32,260 nucleotides of DNA from Cyanocohniella sp. LLY (GTDB taxonomy: Bacteria; Cyanobacteriota; Cyanobacteriia; Cyanobacteriales; Nostocaceae). The DNA is taken from assembly GCA_022241785.1 (NCBI GenBank), contig JAKOMP010000079.1, positions 1-32,260 of the forward strand, in the 5' to 3' direction. Of the stretch, positions 18,772-28,700 are shown in pieces. The position numbers were made by a program, and so were the translations under genes. Numbering within the stretch: the first letter of the stretch is position 1; the number at the start of each line of letters is the position of its first letter. The notes beneath the pieces were generated by a model that made no database searches, had not been told where the DNA came from, and saw only the letters and a program-made list of their open reading frames with translations.

Positions 18772-19227
18772 ATGCTAACCTCTAATACAAATAAAGCATT
18801 ATATGAACAAGATTTTTATCTATGGATACAAACGACTGTTAAATTATTAAAAGAGAGAAATCTAGAACAATTAGATATTGATAATTTGCTGGAAGAAATC
18901 GACAGCATGGGTCGGAGTGAAAAGAAAGAATTAAAAACTCGATTAATAGTGTTAATTGAACATTTATTAAAACTGCAATTTTGGATTTTAGAGAAAGATG
19001 ATAATGCTAGAGGTTGGCGTACAACTGTTGTTGAGCAACGAAGACAAATATTGTATATTCTTGCCGATAGCCCTAGTTTGAAATCTATTCTCAATCATAT
19101 ATTTATAGACTGTTATACAGATGCCAGAAAAGATACAATTAGAAAATATCAACTCTCCTCTGAACTATTTCCTGAACAGCCACCTTTTTCTCTAGAACAG
19201 GTTCTCAACGAAGATTTCATACCCTAA
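18772..19227 (+). CDS. DUF29 family protein
   Basis: The 151-residue protein shows the DUF29 pattern: LYEQDFYLWIQTTVKLLKER, then LDIDNLLEEIDSMGRSEKKE, LLKLQFWILEKDD, and a GWRTTVVEQRRQI segment. The family is helical, soluble, of unknown biochemical role and amplified in filamentous cyanobacteria. The gene is intact, with an AGGAAAA ribosome site, and stands alone between repeats in an accessory region. No signal peptide or membrane segment is seen. Confidence 0.85.
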   Translation: MLTSNTNKALYEQDFYLWIQTTVKLLKERNLEQLDIDNLLEEIDSMGRSEKKELKTRLIVLIEHLLKLQFWILEKDDNARGWRTTVVEQRRQILYILADSPSLKSILNHIFIDCYTDARKDTIRKYQLSSELFPEQPPFSLEQVLNEDFIP

Positions 19228-19361
19228 ATTTTAGTATTATGGATGTTTATCAAGTCGAGCGATCGCTTGAGTCAGCTCTTGATTCATTGGTAATTTTTCA
19301 TTGATTGATTATTCTACAATTTAAGTCGAGCGATCGCTGTATAATTATCTCCGATTCATGA

Positions 19362-19598
19362 CTATAGATTTGATTCTGAGGATTGTTTACTCTCTACATC
19401 CTGAAAGTCTTGAATTTTGGCATATAAACTAGTAACTGTTTCTTGAGCAAATAGCTTTTCTTTAAGTTGTAAATAATCGCCTTCACTTAATTTACAGGTA
19501 GCCCCAAATTTCATTACTTTCGATGGTTCTAAGTGCGTGAGTAAAACCTGCATTACTTCTTGAAGATTTTCTTGTTCATTGATAACTTTAATTGTCAT
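19362..19598 (-). CDS. Small hypothetical protein downstream of hicBA
   Basis: The 78-residue acidic helical protein (VINEQENLQEVMQVLLTHLE, GATCKLSEGDYLQLKEKLF, VTSLYAKIQDFQ) starts 3 bp after the second hicA stop and so is probably co-transcribed with hicB-hicA. I recall similar short proteins in other Nostoc-type genomes but know no function. It could be an accessory toxin-antitoxin component or an unrelated passenger. The composition looks like a real protein and the frame is well placed. Confidence 0.6.
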   Translation of the reverse strand: MTIKVINEQENLQEVMQVLLTHLEPSKVMKFGATCKLSEGDYLQLKEKLFAQETVTSLYAKIQDFQDVESKQSSESNL

Positions 19599-19601
19599 CT
19601 T

Positions 19602-19796
19602 TTAAAAATTAGGTAATAAACCTGCTTGTTTGCAAATTTCATTGGCAGTAATGCGATCAATGGTACGATGCCTTTTTACAGGAATAGTTTTTGTCTCATT
19701 ACTATAAATGGAATGATTTCCTCCTTCTCTTAACAAATAGAATCCATTCCGTTCTAAGTATTTAATTAAATCTTTTCGTTTAACTGACACACTCAA
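19602..19796 (-). CDS. hicA: HicA toxin (YcfA family)
   Basis: The 64-residue protein MSVSVKRKDLIKYLERNGFY, then LLREGGNHSIYSNETKTIPV and KRHRTIDRITANEICKQAGL, is a canonical HicA: the GGNHSIY segment holds the catalytic His of this mRNA interferase. It overlaps the upstream hicB by 4 bp, so translation is coupled. Full length and intact, so likely active. Confidence 0.9.
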   Translation of the reverse strand: MSVSVKRKDLIKYLERNGFYLLREGGNHSIYSNETKTIPVKRHRTIDRITANEICKQAGLLPNF

Positions 19797-20011
19797 ACCT
19801 CGACAGGAATTTGTTCGAGTAAAGAATTGCCTGTAGGAATTTCTTTATTTTGTTGACGATAGGCAAGAATCATTTCTTTGGTTGCATCTTGTAACATCGC
19901 TCGACATTCTTCTAGAGTTTCTCCCTCAGTGATGACTTCTTGCCATTCAATGAGTTGTCCCATATATCCGCTATTAGTTTTTGTATATTTTGCAGTGTAT
20001 GTAATTAACAT
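19793..20011 (-). CDS. hicB: HicB antitoxin
   Basis: The 72-residue HicB-type protein (ITYTAKYTKTNSGYMGQLIE, then WQEVITEGETLEECRAMLQD, ATKEMILAYRQQNKEIP) should bind and inactivate the HicA encoded directly after it. No separate DNA-binding domain is visible at this length, as in the short HicB group. It is the first gene of a hicB-hicA-small ORF unit. Confidence 0.88.
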   Translation of the reverse strand: MLITYTAKYTKTNSGYMGQLIEWQEVITEGETLEECRAMLQDATKEMILAYRQQNKEIPTGNSLLEQIPVEV

Positions 20012-20135
20012 CAGGTAGTTATGAATGTAATTCTATAATTTATCGTAGTTTATTTTTTTCTAGGCAAGCGTTAGTGTAGATATCGCAATCATCATCGTCT
20101 GTGAATGATCGCTTGTACAATACCATGAATAAATT

Positions 20136-22202
20136 TTATCCTGAATTTTGTTGACTGTAAGCTGCCAAATTTTCACGAAAAGTAACAGTATTGGGATGAT
20201 TGTCTCCCAGCAGGCGTTTACTCAGTTCTAAAGCTTGGAGTAACAGGGGTTCGGCTTGGTCGTACCGTCCTTGGGAATTATAGAGTAATGCTAGGTTATT
20301 GAGGCTGGTGGCGATATCGGGATGATGATCTCCCAACAGGCGTTTTCTCAATTCTAAAGCTTGGAGTAAAAGAGGTTCGGCTTGGTCGTACCGTCCTTGG
20401 GAATAGTAAAGTAATGCCAAGCAGTTGAGGCTGGTAGCTACATCGGGATGATGATTTCCCAACCAGCGTTTTCTCAGTTCTAAAGCTTGGAGAAAAAGGC
20501 GTTCGGCTTGGTTGTAAAGTTTTTGGCAATTGTAGAGTAATGCCAGGTTATTGAGGCTGGTAGCAACAAGGGGATGATTGTCTCCTTGCAGGCGTTTTCT
20601 CATTTCTAAAGCTTGGAGATACAGGTATTCGGCTTGGTCGTAGCGCCCTTGAGAATCGTAGAGTGCTGCCAGGTTGTTGAGGCTGGTAGCGACTGAGGAA
20701 TGATTCTCTCCCAGCAGGCGTTTTCTCATTTCTAAAGCTTGGATTAAAAGAGGTTCGGCTTGTTCGTAGCGCCCTTGAGAATCGTAAAGTGCTGCCAGGT
20801 TGTTAAGGCTGGCGGCGATTGAGGGATGATTGTCTCCTAGCAGGCGTTTATCTAGTTCTAAAGTTTGGAGATACAGGGGTTCGGCTTGGTCGTACCGTCC
20901 TTGGAAATAGTAAATATATGCCAAGTCGTTGAGGCCGGTGGCGACGGAAGGATGATTGTCTCCTAAGCGGTCTTGTGCGGTTGATAAACACTGCTGATTC
21001 CAAGGTTGAGCTAGGGTATACAAACCTTGTCCTTTATAGAATTTGCCTAAGCCAACGAAAGGCAAAATTAAATCTTCATCACTAACGTATTGAATGAGAT
21101 GATTTGCTACTTCAGCTAAATGAGGTATGGCGAGGGAAACAGCATTAATTTCCTTAAGTGTAGGAGTGTCGGGAATTTCTTTGGCGACTGCTACTATTAC
21201 CTGACAAAGCGATCGCTTAAATTCCTCTGCCTGTTCTAAACCTGTAAGCTTATATTGGAAAAATTCCCGCAGCAATGGATGTAATTGATAAATTCCCTCA
21301 CCTTTGCGCTGGAGTAAATGCAGATTCAATAACTTATCATCCCGAATTTCCTCTAACTTCTCCTCATCTCCCTCTGGTAAGCACTGTTCTACTAATTTCC
21401 AGGGTATGGGTGCAGCAGCAAATAAACTGAGTAAACAGCCTAATTGCTGATCATCTTCTGCTAATTCTTGCCAACTCAACTCAAAGGCTGCTTGCACTCC
21501 CCTTTGTGCTGTCATATCGGCTTCTGGCTTGACAAGTGCAGGTTGTTCTAATCGCTTTTTCTCCAAACGCTGCATCATTGCTGATAAGGACAAATCCTGT
21601 TTCCGCGCCAGATATCGCCCCACCAACTCTAAACCCAAGGGTAAATATCCCAACCATTCACATAACTGTTTTGCTACATCTAATTCTTGCTCAATTCGCT
21701 CTGGTGTTTCTGCCAGCAAAGACTTTAATAACTCTAACGCTGCATCTGGTTGTAATACATCCAAAGATAATTGCTTGATGGATGCACCTAACTTTTGGCG
21801 CGTAGTCATCAATACTTTAAATCTGGAAGATGCGCCCTGTAGGTAAGGTTTAATTTGCTGGTAATCTGTGACATCATCCACCACTAGCAGCACATTACCC
21901 TCACGCCAATTCCGCCAGCAGTATTGTACTTGTGCGGCTAAATCAAATTCTTTTGGTGGGTTTAAATCAAGGTGAGTTCTAGCAAACTGGACTACTTGGA
22001 CACCTATATCTTCTGCTTTCTCTTGTAACCAGCAAATTCCACCTTTGTAGGTTTGGCGCTGAGTCATGGCATATTGTAAGGCGAGTTCTGTTTTACCCAG
22101 TCCACCCATTCCCGCAATTGCTGCAATGGCGACTTGGTTATTGTCTTGCAAAAGTTTGTCGAGTTTTTGCAGTTCTTCATCACGCCCGACAAATTTCACC
22201 AC
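20136..22202 (-). CDS. NB-ARC ATPase with TPR repeats (NLR-like), main part
   Basis: The 688-residue part carries an NB-ARC/AP-ATPase domain: Walker A GMGGLGKTE (residues 31-39), Walker B VLLVVDDV (D109, D110), LMTTRQ sensor region and an LGYLPLGLELVGRYLA GLPL-like motif. A winged-helix region follows (about 225-330), then six to seven 42-residue TPRs of the kinesin-light-chain type (LGDNHPSVATxLNNLAxLYxSQGRYDQAEPL) to the C-terminus. Such STAND ATPases are signalling switches; many bacterial ones are proposed or shown to act in antiphage defence. The same frame continues upstream with no break except a TGA at 22278-22280, giving the N-terminal domain annotated separately. The GTG start at 22202 has no clear ribosome site, so this is more likely the distal part of one broken gene than a separate gene. 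Confidence 0.85.
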   Translation of the reverse strand: MVKFVGRDEELQKLDKLLQDNNQVAIAAIAGMGGLGKTELALQYAMTQRQTYKGGICWLQEKAEDIGVQVVQFARTHLDLNPPKEFDLAAQVQYCWRNWREGNVLLVVDDVTDYQQIKPYLQGASSRFKVLMTTRQKLGASIKQLSLDVLQPDAALELLKSLLAETPERIEQELDVAKQLCEWLGYLPLGLELVGRYLARKQDLSLSAMMQRLEKKRLEQPALVKPEADMTAQRGVQAAFELSWQELAEDDQQLGCLLSLFAAAPIPWKLVEQCLPEGDEEKLEEIRDDKLLNLHLLQRKGEGIYQLHPLLREFFQYKLTGLEQAEEFKRSLCQVIVAVAKEIPDTPTLKEINAVSLAIPHLAEVANHLIQYVSDEDLILPFVGLGKFYKGQGLYTLAQPWNQQCLSTAQDRLGDNHPSVATGLNDLAYIYYFQGRYDQAEPLYLQTLELDKRLLGDNHPSIAASLNNLAALYDSQGRYEQAEPLLIQALEMRKRLLGENHSSVATSLNNLAALYDSQGRYDQAEYLYLQALEMRKRLQGDNHPLVATSLNNLALLYNCQKLYNQAERLFLQALELRKRWLGNHHPDVATSLNCLALLYYSQGRYDQAEPLLLQALELRKRLLGDHHPDIATSLNNLALLYNSQGRYDQAEPLLLQALELSKRLLGDNHPNTVTFRENLAAYSQQNSG
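20170..20995 (-). repeat. 126-bp tandem coding repeats (TPR units)
   Basis: Near-identical 126-bp units (motifs such as CGTACCGTCCTTGGGAATA and GGCTTGGTCGTA recur every 126 bp) encode the 42-residue TPRs of the NB-ARC protein. High DNA identity implies recent unit duplication or gene conversion. Confidence 0.8.
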
Positions 22203-22277
22203 CCCACTCAGGGGTAAATTTTGCGGTATTTCATCAGGGGGATTTGACTTTACCCGTTCCCGTTCGGGCGACTGTAG

Positions 22278-22736
22278 TCAGTTGTATGTGTTGTGCTGTT
22301 CTGTAATTGTGATTTGTTGGGCAACCATTGCCCCTTTTTCGGCTTGTATACTTTCTGCTAACTTAGCAAAGTTATTAACAATTGATGGCTGCGCTTGGAT
22401 TTCTGTTGCTAATTTTTGAATTTCTTCAGCACTTTGGGACTGATCTTTATTGACTGTTGCTTCAACTTCTCTCACTGATTGAGCAATTTCGGTATCCCAG
22501 TCTGCGGCTTGTTTCAACTCCAGTACAGCTTGACCATAATCTAAGGGCTGCTGTGTATTTTCCTGTGACGTATTCGCTAAAAAGGGCAGCTTATTTTTCT
22601 GGCGTAACTGTGCAATTAACTTATTACTTTCTGCTAATGCAGCTTCCCCTAGCTTTTCGCCTGTTTTTTCTAAGGCTTTAGTTAAAACTATTGTAGCGAT
22701 CGCAGTTGCTACGGCCGTTAAGGTTACTGGTTCCAT
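22278..22736 (-). CDS. N-terminal helical domain of the split NB-ARC protein
   Basis: The 152-residue frame starts MEPVTLTAVATAIATIVLTK, then ALEKTGEKLGEAALAESNKL, and ends QQITITEQHNTYN before TGA at 22278-22280. It is in the same reading frame as the NB-ARC part; after the stop the frame reads LQSPERERVKSNPPDEIPQN and then VVKFVGRDEELQKL. The first about 30 residues are a hydrophobic, alanine-rich helix, a start I recall from several Nostoc NB-ARC/NACHT proteins, where it may be an effector or membrane-acting segment. The middle is an acidic coiled region, and the Q/T/N-rich end could be a linker or a short beta-forming motif. The stop falls in the linker between domains. Read as the 5' part of an interrupted gene spanning 20136-22736 (867 codons with the TGA read through). 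Confidence 0.7.
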   Translation of the reverse strand: MEPVTLTAVATAIATIVLTKALEKTGEKLGEAALAESNKLIAQLRQKNKLPFLANTSQENTQQPLDYGQAVLELKQAADWDTEIAQSVREVEATVNKDQSQSAEEIQKLATEIQAQPSIVNNFAKLAESIQAEKGAMVAQQITITEQHNTYN

Positions 22737-22830
22737 AAGTTAGCAATCATACGAGTTTATACTTATGTTCCTCAGTTTAACAGTTCCTCAATAGCCGTGA
22801 CTTTAGTCATTGTTCATTTAAGACCGAAGC

Positions 22831-22857
22831 GGATTTTAGATAAAAAATCTAAAATCC
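22831..22857 (-). terminator. Perfect 11-bp hairpin after pnp
   Basis: GGATTTTAGAT and ATCTAAAATCC are perfect inverted arms around a 5-nt loop, 10 bp past the pnp stop. No T-run follows on the minus strand, so it may act as an RNA 3'-end stabiliser or a weak terminator. Palindromes of this form are frequent in Nostoc-type genomes. Confidence 0.5.
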
Positions 22858-22866
22858 CCAATCGAT

Positions 22867-25023
22867 TTATCGATTCACAGCCGCTGCTTCTCGCGCCGCA
22901 GTCGCCTGATCGGGATGAATACCCAAACGTGTGAGATTAATTCGTCCTTTATTGTCAATTTCTCGCACCTTGACAATAACTTCATCTCCCACGGCTACTT
23001 CATCCTCTACTTTGCCAACCCGGTAGTCAGCTAGTTGAGAAATGTGGATCATACCTTCTTTCCCAGGCAAAAATTCCACAAATGCACCAATGGGGATAAT
23101 TCGCGTCACACGTCCTACATAAACATCACCTTCATGTAGTTTGCGAGTCATACCTTGAATGATGTTGCGGGCTTTCTTGGCCTTGCTTTCATCCAACGCA
23201 GAAATTGTCACAGTACCATCGTCTTCGATGTCAACTTTCGCACCAGTTTCTTCCGTGATCCCTTTAATGGTTTTGCCTCCAGGCCCAATGACTAGACCAA
23301 TCATGTCTGAATCAATCTTGATTGTTAGCAGACGTGGAGCATAAGGTGAAGTTTCTATGCGTGGTTGTTCGATGGTCTGAAGCATTTTCTCCAGAATGTG
23401 CAACCTGGCTGATTTAGCTTGGTGGATAGCTTGGGAGATCACATCCAAAGACAACCCTGAGATTTTCATATCCATTTGCAGGGCGGTAATACCAGTGTCT
23501 GTCCCAGCAACTTTGAAATCCATGTCGCCTAAGAAGTCTTCAATTCCCTGAATATCTGTCAGGACTCGGACTTCATCGCCTTCTTTAATCAAACCCATTG
23601 CTGCACCACTAACGGGTTTAAGAATGGGTACACCAGCATCCATTAACGCGAGGGTGGAACCGCACACCGAACCCATAGAAGTGGAACCGTTGGAAGAAAG
23701 CACTTCGGAGACGACCCGAATCACATAAGGGAATGCTTCTTTTGGCGGTAGCACCGGTATCAGCGCCCTCTCGGCTAAAGCACCATGACCAATTTCGCGC
23801 CTTCCTGGGAAACGCATAGGTTTAGTTTCCCCAACTGAGAAAGGAGGGAAGTTGTAGTGATGCAAATAGCGTTTAGATTGGTCTGTTTGCAGGTCATCGT
23901 TGAGGTTTTGAGCATCTCCGGGAGTTCCCAGGGTACAAGCGGATAATACTTGGGTGAGTCCCCGGTTAAATAAACCACTGCCATGAACTCGCTTAGGTAA
24001 AACACCAACTTGACAAGAAACAGGGCGCACTTCATCTAGTTTGCGACCATCAACGCGCACATTGTCGTCAACAATTTGACGGCGCATGAAGTGCTTAGTA
24101 ATGTCTTTAAAAGTATTACCAAGTGTCTTGCTGTTGGCAGTTGCAGCAGTACGGACTTGATCATCTTCTGGTAATTCGGCGATCGCCAGGGAAATTTGTT
24201 CTTTCACAGCATCCAAAGCAGTATCGCGTTCGGCTTTGCTGTATTCAAATTGAGACAGAATTTTCTTAATCTCATCGCTGGCGCGATCGCGGATATAATT
24301 TTCTAGCGTTGGGTCTGCCTCTGGTGGTGCTTCTTGCACTACTTCCAGACCCAATTCTGCTAATAAATCTAGCTGCGCTTGAATTAAATCTCGCACTGCT
24401 TCGTAACCAAAGTCAATTGCTTCGATAATATCTTGCTCTGGCAACTGATTGGCACCCGCTTCCACCATGATTACACCGTGGGGTGAACCGGCTACTATCA
24501 GGTCTAAATCACCGTTTTCGGTTTCTGCATAGGTGGGGTTAATAATGAAATCATCTCCCACTAAACCCACTCTCACTGCTGCCATTGGCCCATTGAAAGG
24601 AATTTGGGCGATGAGGGTGGCAATGGAAGCACCAGTCACAGCTAGGACATCAGGTGGTACCAACTCGTCCATCGACAGGGTAAAAGCAATAATTTGCAAG
24701 TCATCTCGCAACCATGAAGGGAACAAAGGCCTCATGGGGCGGTCTATGAGACGGCTAGTAAGAATTGTTTTCTCTGGTGGACGGCCTTCTCGCCGCATGA
24801 TTCCTCCAGGAATCCTACCTGCGGCATATAGTCTTTCTTCGTAATCTACTGTTAAGGGAAGAAAATCAATGCCTTCTCTGCCCTTTGCTCGCGTAGCCGT
24901 CACCAAAACGGATGTGTCCCCTGATTCTATCAAAACTGACCCACCAGCTTGGGGAGCTAGTAAGCCTACTTTCAGTCGAATATCCCTACCATCGAAGGAT
25001 ATTGACTTATCAACTTCTGCCAT
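22867..25023 (-). CDS. pnp: Polyribonucleotide nucleotidyltransferase (PNPase)
   Basis: PNPase degrades RNA 3' to 5' with phosphate and, in cyanobacteria, can also add heteropolymeric tails. The 718-residue protein has the full domain order: first RNase PH domain (about 10-145), helical linker, second RNase PH domain (about 315-545) with [15 protein letters not shown] and [22 protein letters not shown] domain (about 555-615, [14 protein letters not shown]) and S1 domain (about 622-692, [20 protein letters not shown]). All expected parts are present and the length is typical. The start is the ATG after GAAGGA. It is transcribed alone; the next gene upstream, a GNAT gene, is 101 bp away on the same strand. 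Confidence 0.97.
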   Translation of the reverse strand: MAEVDKSISFDGRDIRLKVGLLAPQAGGSVLIESGDTSVLVTATRAKGREGIDFLPLTVDYEERLYAAGRIPGGIMRREGRPPEKTILTSRLIDRPMRPLFPSWLRDDLQIIAFTLSMDELVPPDVLAVTGASIATLIAQIPFNGPMAAVRVGLVGDDFIINPTYAETENGDLDLIVAGSPHGVIMVEAGANQLPEQDIIEAIDFGYEAVRDLIQAQLDLLAELGLEVVQEAPPEADPTLENYIRDRASDEIKKILSQFEYSKAERDTALDAVKEQISLAIAELPEDDQVRTAATANSKTLGNTFKDITKHFMRRQIVDDNVRVDGRKLDEVRPVSCQVGVLPKRVHGSGLFNRGLTQVLSACTLGTPGDAQNLNDDLQTDQSKRYLHHYNFPPFSVGETKPMRFPGRREIGHGALAERALIPVLPPKEAFPYVIRVVSEVLSSNGSTSMGSVCGSTLALMDAGVPILKPVSGAAMGLIKEGDEVRVLTDIQGIEDFLGDMDFKVAGTDTGITALQMDMKISGLSLDVISQAIHQAKSARLHILEKMLQTIEQPRIETSPYAPRLLTIKIDSDMIGLVIGPGGKTIKGITEETGAKVDIEDDGTVTISALDESKAKKARNIIQGMTRKLHEGDVYVGRVTRIIPIGAFVEFLPGKEGMIHISQLADYRVGKVEDEVAVGDEVIVKVREIDNKGRINLTRLGIHPDQATAAREAAAVNR

Positions 25024-25124
25024 TCAGTTTTTTTTCCTTCTCTTTCGCTATTCTCTTTCTGTGGCAATCCTAACATTTATGCCCTATGGCTGACTTCTAG
25101 TACATACAAAGTTGAACAAATAGT

Positions 25125-25670
25125 TCAACCCAAAGAGCGATAAAAGATCAGCGCGTCTACTACTTGCCCATCAGCTAGCTTGACTGCACGCGGAATTTGT
25201 CCAATGATCTTAAATTCTAGCGATTGCCAAAGCTGAATTGAAGGTATATTAGTTTCAAACACCAAATTGAACATCACCCCTTCGTAGCCTAGGTTTGCTG
25301 CTATCTCCAGCATCGCCTCGCCCATAAACCGCCCTATACCCTGACCGCGTAATCCTGGTTGTACAATAAAACCAGCGTTGCAAACATGGCTACACCGACC
25401 TGGAAAGTTGGATTTTAAATAAAATCCCCCTAGCACGTCTTTTGGCTGGTGTGTAGCGTCCTCAACCGATGCCCTAACCACGAAGGCATCTTGGTTCAAC
25501 CAGTAAGTTGCAAATTCTGCTTGAGATAAAGGTTGATTTTGGGGATAAGTTTTACCTTCAATAATTACAAGATTGAGTAATGAATTTACCACCTCCTGCT
25601 CTTGAGGATGCATATAATCTAGTTCTACGGCTAACCCATTTTTGAGAATTTTATAAAATGGCAATTTCAT
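25125..25670 (-). CDS. GNAT family N-acetyltransferase
   Basis: The 181-residue enzyme of the GNAT fold moves an acetyl group from acetyl-CoA to an amine. The CoA pyrophosphate loop is LRGQGIGRFMGEAM (R108-G113 region), followed by YEGVMFNLVFETNIPSIQLW and LEFKIIGQIPRAVKLADG, the usual motif B. The substrate (protein N-terminus, small amine or antibiotic) cannot be read from the sequence. It runs in the same direction as pnp but has its own 106-bp AT-rich upstream region shared with the divergent helicase gene. Confidence 0.88.
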   Translation of the reverse strand: MKLPFYKILKNGLAVELDYMHPQEQEVVNSLLNLVIIEGKTYPQNQPLSQAEFATYWLNQDAFVVRASVEDATHQPKDVLGGFYLKSNFPGRCSHVCNAGFIVQPGLRGQGIGRFMGEAMLEIAANLGYEGVMFNLVFETNIPSIQLWQSLEFKIIGQIPRAVKLADGQVVDALIFYRSLG

Positions 25671-25776
25671 TATTAATCAGCTTTATAATATTAGATTTAT
25701 TGGTCACAATATAAAATTTGATGAAATTAATTTACCCCCACATTATTTAATTTAACAAAATATCAATAATTGAGAA

Positions 25777-28700
25777 ATGGCAATTTTACACGGTAGTTGG
25801 TTATTAGTAAATCAAAATAATTGTTTATTTATTTGGGGTGAAACGTGGCGTTCTTCGCAAGTAAGCTTTGATCTGACTCAATCCCTAGACATACCACTAC
25901 ATCCTTTGGCGATGACAGGCGCAGAGTTGAGTGAGTGGTTAAGTACTCAAAATATAAAAATTGCTAAATCAATACAACAACCCCAAGCTGTAGCTGCCAC
26001 TAAAAGAACTCGTAAAATTGCCAGTGCAAATGAAGTAAGTTTGCCCACACAATCCCAAATTATTGCTTTACCAACTCATATTGCCGAACAAAGTACAACA
26101 GAAATAGTATCTGTTTCCCCCTTACATTCTGGCAGCTTGGGTTCGGAAATAGATGCTCTACAATACTTACAACCGTGGCGAATTGAGGGTTTTTGTCTCA
26201 ACCCCAGTGAAGCCATGAAATTTCTGACTTCTTTGCCATTAAATGCTGCTAAAGCAGAAAATTCTTTTTTGGGTGGAGATTTACGCTTTTGGTCACAAGT
26301 TTCCCGTTGGAGTTTGGATTTAATTGCCCGGTGTAAGTTTTTACCAACTATCCACAGACAATCAGATCAGTCCATAGCTGCCAAATGGCAAGTCCTGTTA
26401 GATAGTGCTGTCGATGGAACACGCCTGGAAAAATTTGCCGCGAATATGCCTCTGGCTTGCCGTACTTATCAACAAGAAGGGGGGAGTGGGGATAAGCAAT
26501 CTTTAATTTATCTGGACGTACCTCCATCACCACAGGAATTATTGCTGGGATTTCTCAACAGTCTGATAGATGCCCAAGTGCGCGAGATGTTGGGTTCTCA
26601 ACCTGTAATTGAACCGAGAATGATGGCATCTTTACCAGGTGGGGTGCGCCAGTGGTTGCAGGGTTTAGCAAGTGAATCTCACACAGTTAATGCAGATGCA
26701 ATGGAAGTGGAACGGCTGGAAGGGGCGCTGAAAGCTTGGACTATGCCTTTGCAATACCAACTAACAGGGAAGGCATTATTTCGCACCACTGTTCAACTGC
26801 GGCCTCCGGAGTCTGGAGAATCAGATTGGATCTTGGCGTATTTTCTCCAGGCCGCAGATGATCCCCAGTTTTTAGTAGATGCAGCCACAATTTGGCAAAA
26901 TCCTGTAGAGCAATTAGTTTATCAAAATCGCACCATTGACCAACCACAAGAAACGTTATTGCGGGGATTGGGTTTAGCTTCGCGATTGTATCCAGTGCTG
27001 GCGGAGAGTTTAGAAACAGAATATCCGCAATTTTGCCATCTCAATCCATTACAAGCTTATGATTTCATCAAGGCTGTAGCTTGGCGGATGGAAGATAGCG
27101 GTTTGGGGGTTATTTTACCTCCGAGTTTGGCGAACCGTGAAGGATGGGCGAATCGTTTAGGTTTAAAAATTAGCGCTGAAACCCAAAAGAAAAAGTCAGG
27201 ACGTTTGGGTTTACAAAGTCTGTTGAATTTTCAATGGGAATTGGCCATTGGTGGGCAAACTATTTCTAAAACCGAGTTTAATAAACTTGTGGCGTTGAAT
27301 AGCCCACTAGTGGAAATTAACGGTGAGTGGGTAGAGTTGCGATCGCAAGATATTAAAACAGCACAATCATTTTTTACCTCTCGTAAAGACCAAATGGCAT
27401 TGTCCTTGGAAGATGCTTTACGTCTGAGTACGGGAGATACCCAGGTGATTGAAAAGTTACCTGTAGTTAGTTTTGAGGCTTCTGGGGCCTTGCAAGAGTT
27501 GATTGGGGCTTTATCGAATAACCAGGCGATGTCTGGCGACAAGACGCTAGGCGTCTACGCACCTTTACCCACACCCGCCAGTTTTCAAGGACAATTGCGT
27601 CCTTATCAAGAACGTGGTGCAGCTTGGCTGTCTTTTTTAGAACAATGGGGTTTGGGTGCATGTCTGGCTGACGATATGGGACTGGGTAAAACCATTGAGT
27701 TTATTGCTTTCCTCCTCCACCTCAAAGAACAGGATGCACTAGAAAATCCTACATTGTTAGTGTGTCCGACTTCGGTTTTAAGCAACTGGGAACGGGAATT
27801 TAAAAAATTTGCCCCCAGTTTGAAAGTTTTGCAGCACCACGGTGATAAACGTGCCAAAGGTAAGGCATTTGTTACCGCAGCCAAAAAACACGATGTAGTG
27901 ATTACTAGTTACTCACTAATTCATCGAGATATTCAATCATTACAGGGCGTTTCTTGGCAAATAATTGTGTTAGATGAAGCCCAGAATGTGAAAAATTCCG
28001 AAGCCAAACAATCACAAGCAGTGAGACAACTAGAAGCCACATTTCGTGTTGCTTTAACAGGAACACCAGTAGAAAATAGACTGCAAGAACTGTGGTCAAT
28101 TTTGGATTTTCTCAATCCTGGCTATTTAGGCAATCGGCAATTTTTTCAACGACGGTTTGCCATGCCAATTGAAAAATATGGTGATACAGCTTCTTTAAAT
28201 CAATTGCGTGGTTTAGTGCAACCGTTTATTTTGCGTCGCCTGAAAACGGATCGTGAAATTATTCAAGACTTGCCAGAAAAGCAAGAAATGACTGTATTTT
28301 GTGGTTTAGCTGCCGAACAAGGGACACTTTATCAACAAGTAGTAGAAGCATCTTTAGCAGAAATTGAATCTGCCGAAGGTTTGCAACGTCGAGGAATGAT
28401 TTTAGGGTTACTAATCAAACTCAAACAAATCTGCAATCACCCAGCCCAGTATTTAAAAGCCAACTCCTTAGCAGAACATCATTCAGCCAAACTACAACGG
28501 TTAGAAGAAATGTTAGACGAAGTTTTAGCAGACGGCGATGCTGGCCCAGAACGCTCTTTAATTTTTACCCAATTTGCGGAATGGGGTAAATTACTAAAAC
28601 CACATTTAGAACAAAAACTAGGGCGAGAAATCTTGTTTTTATATGGCGGTACCAGTAAAAAACAACGTGACGAAATGATTGACCGTTTCCAACACGATCC

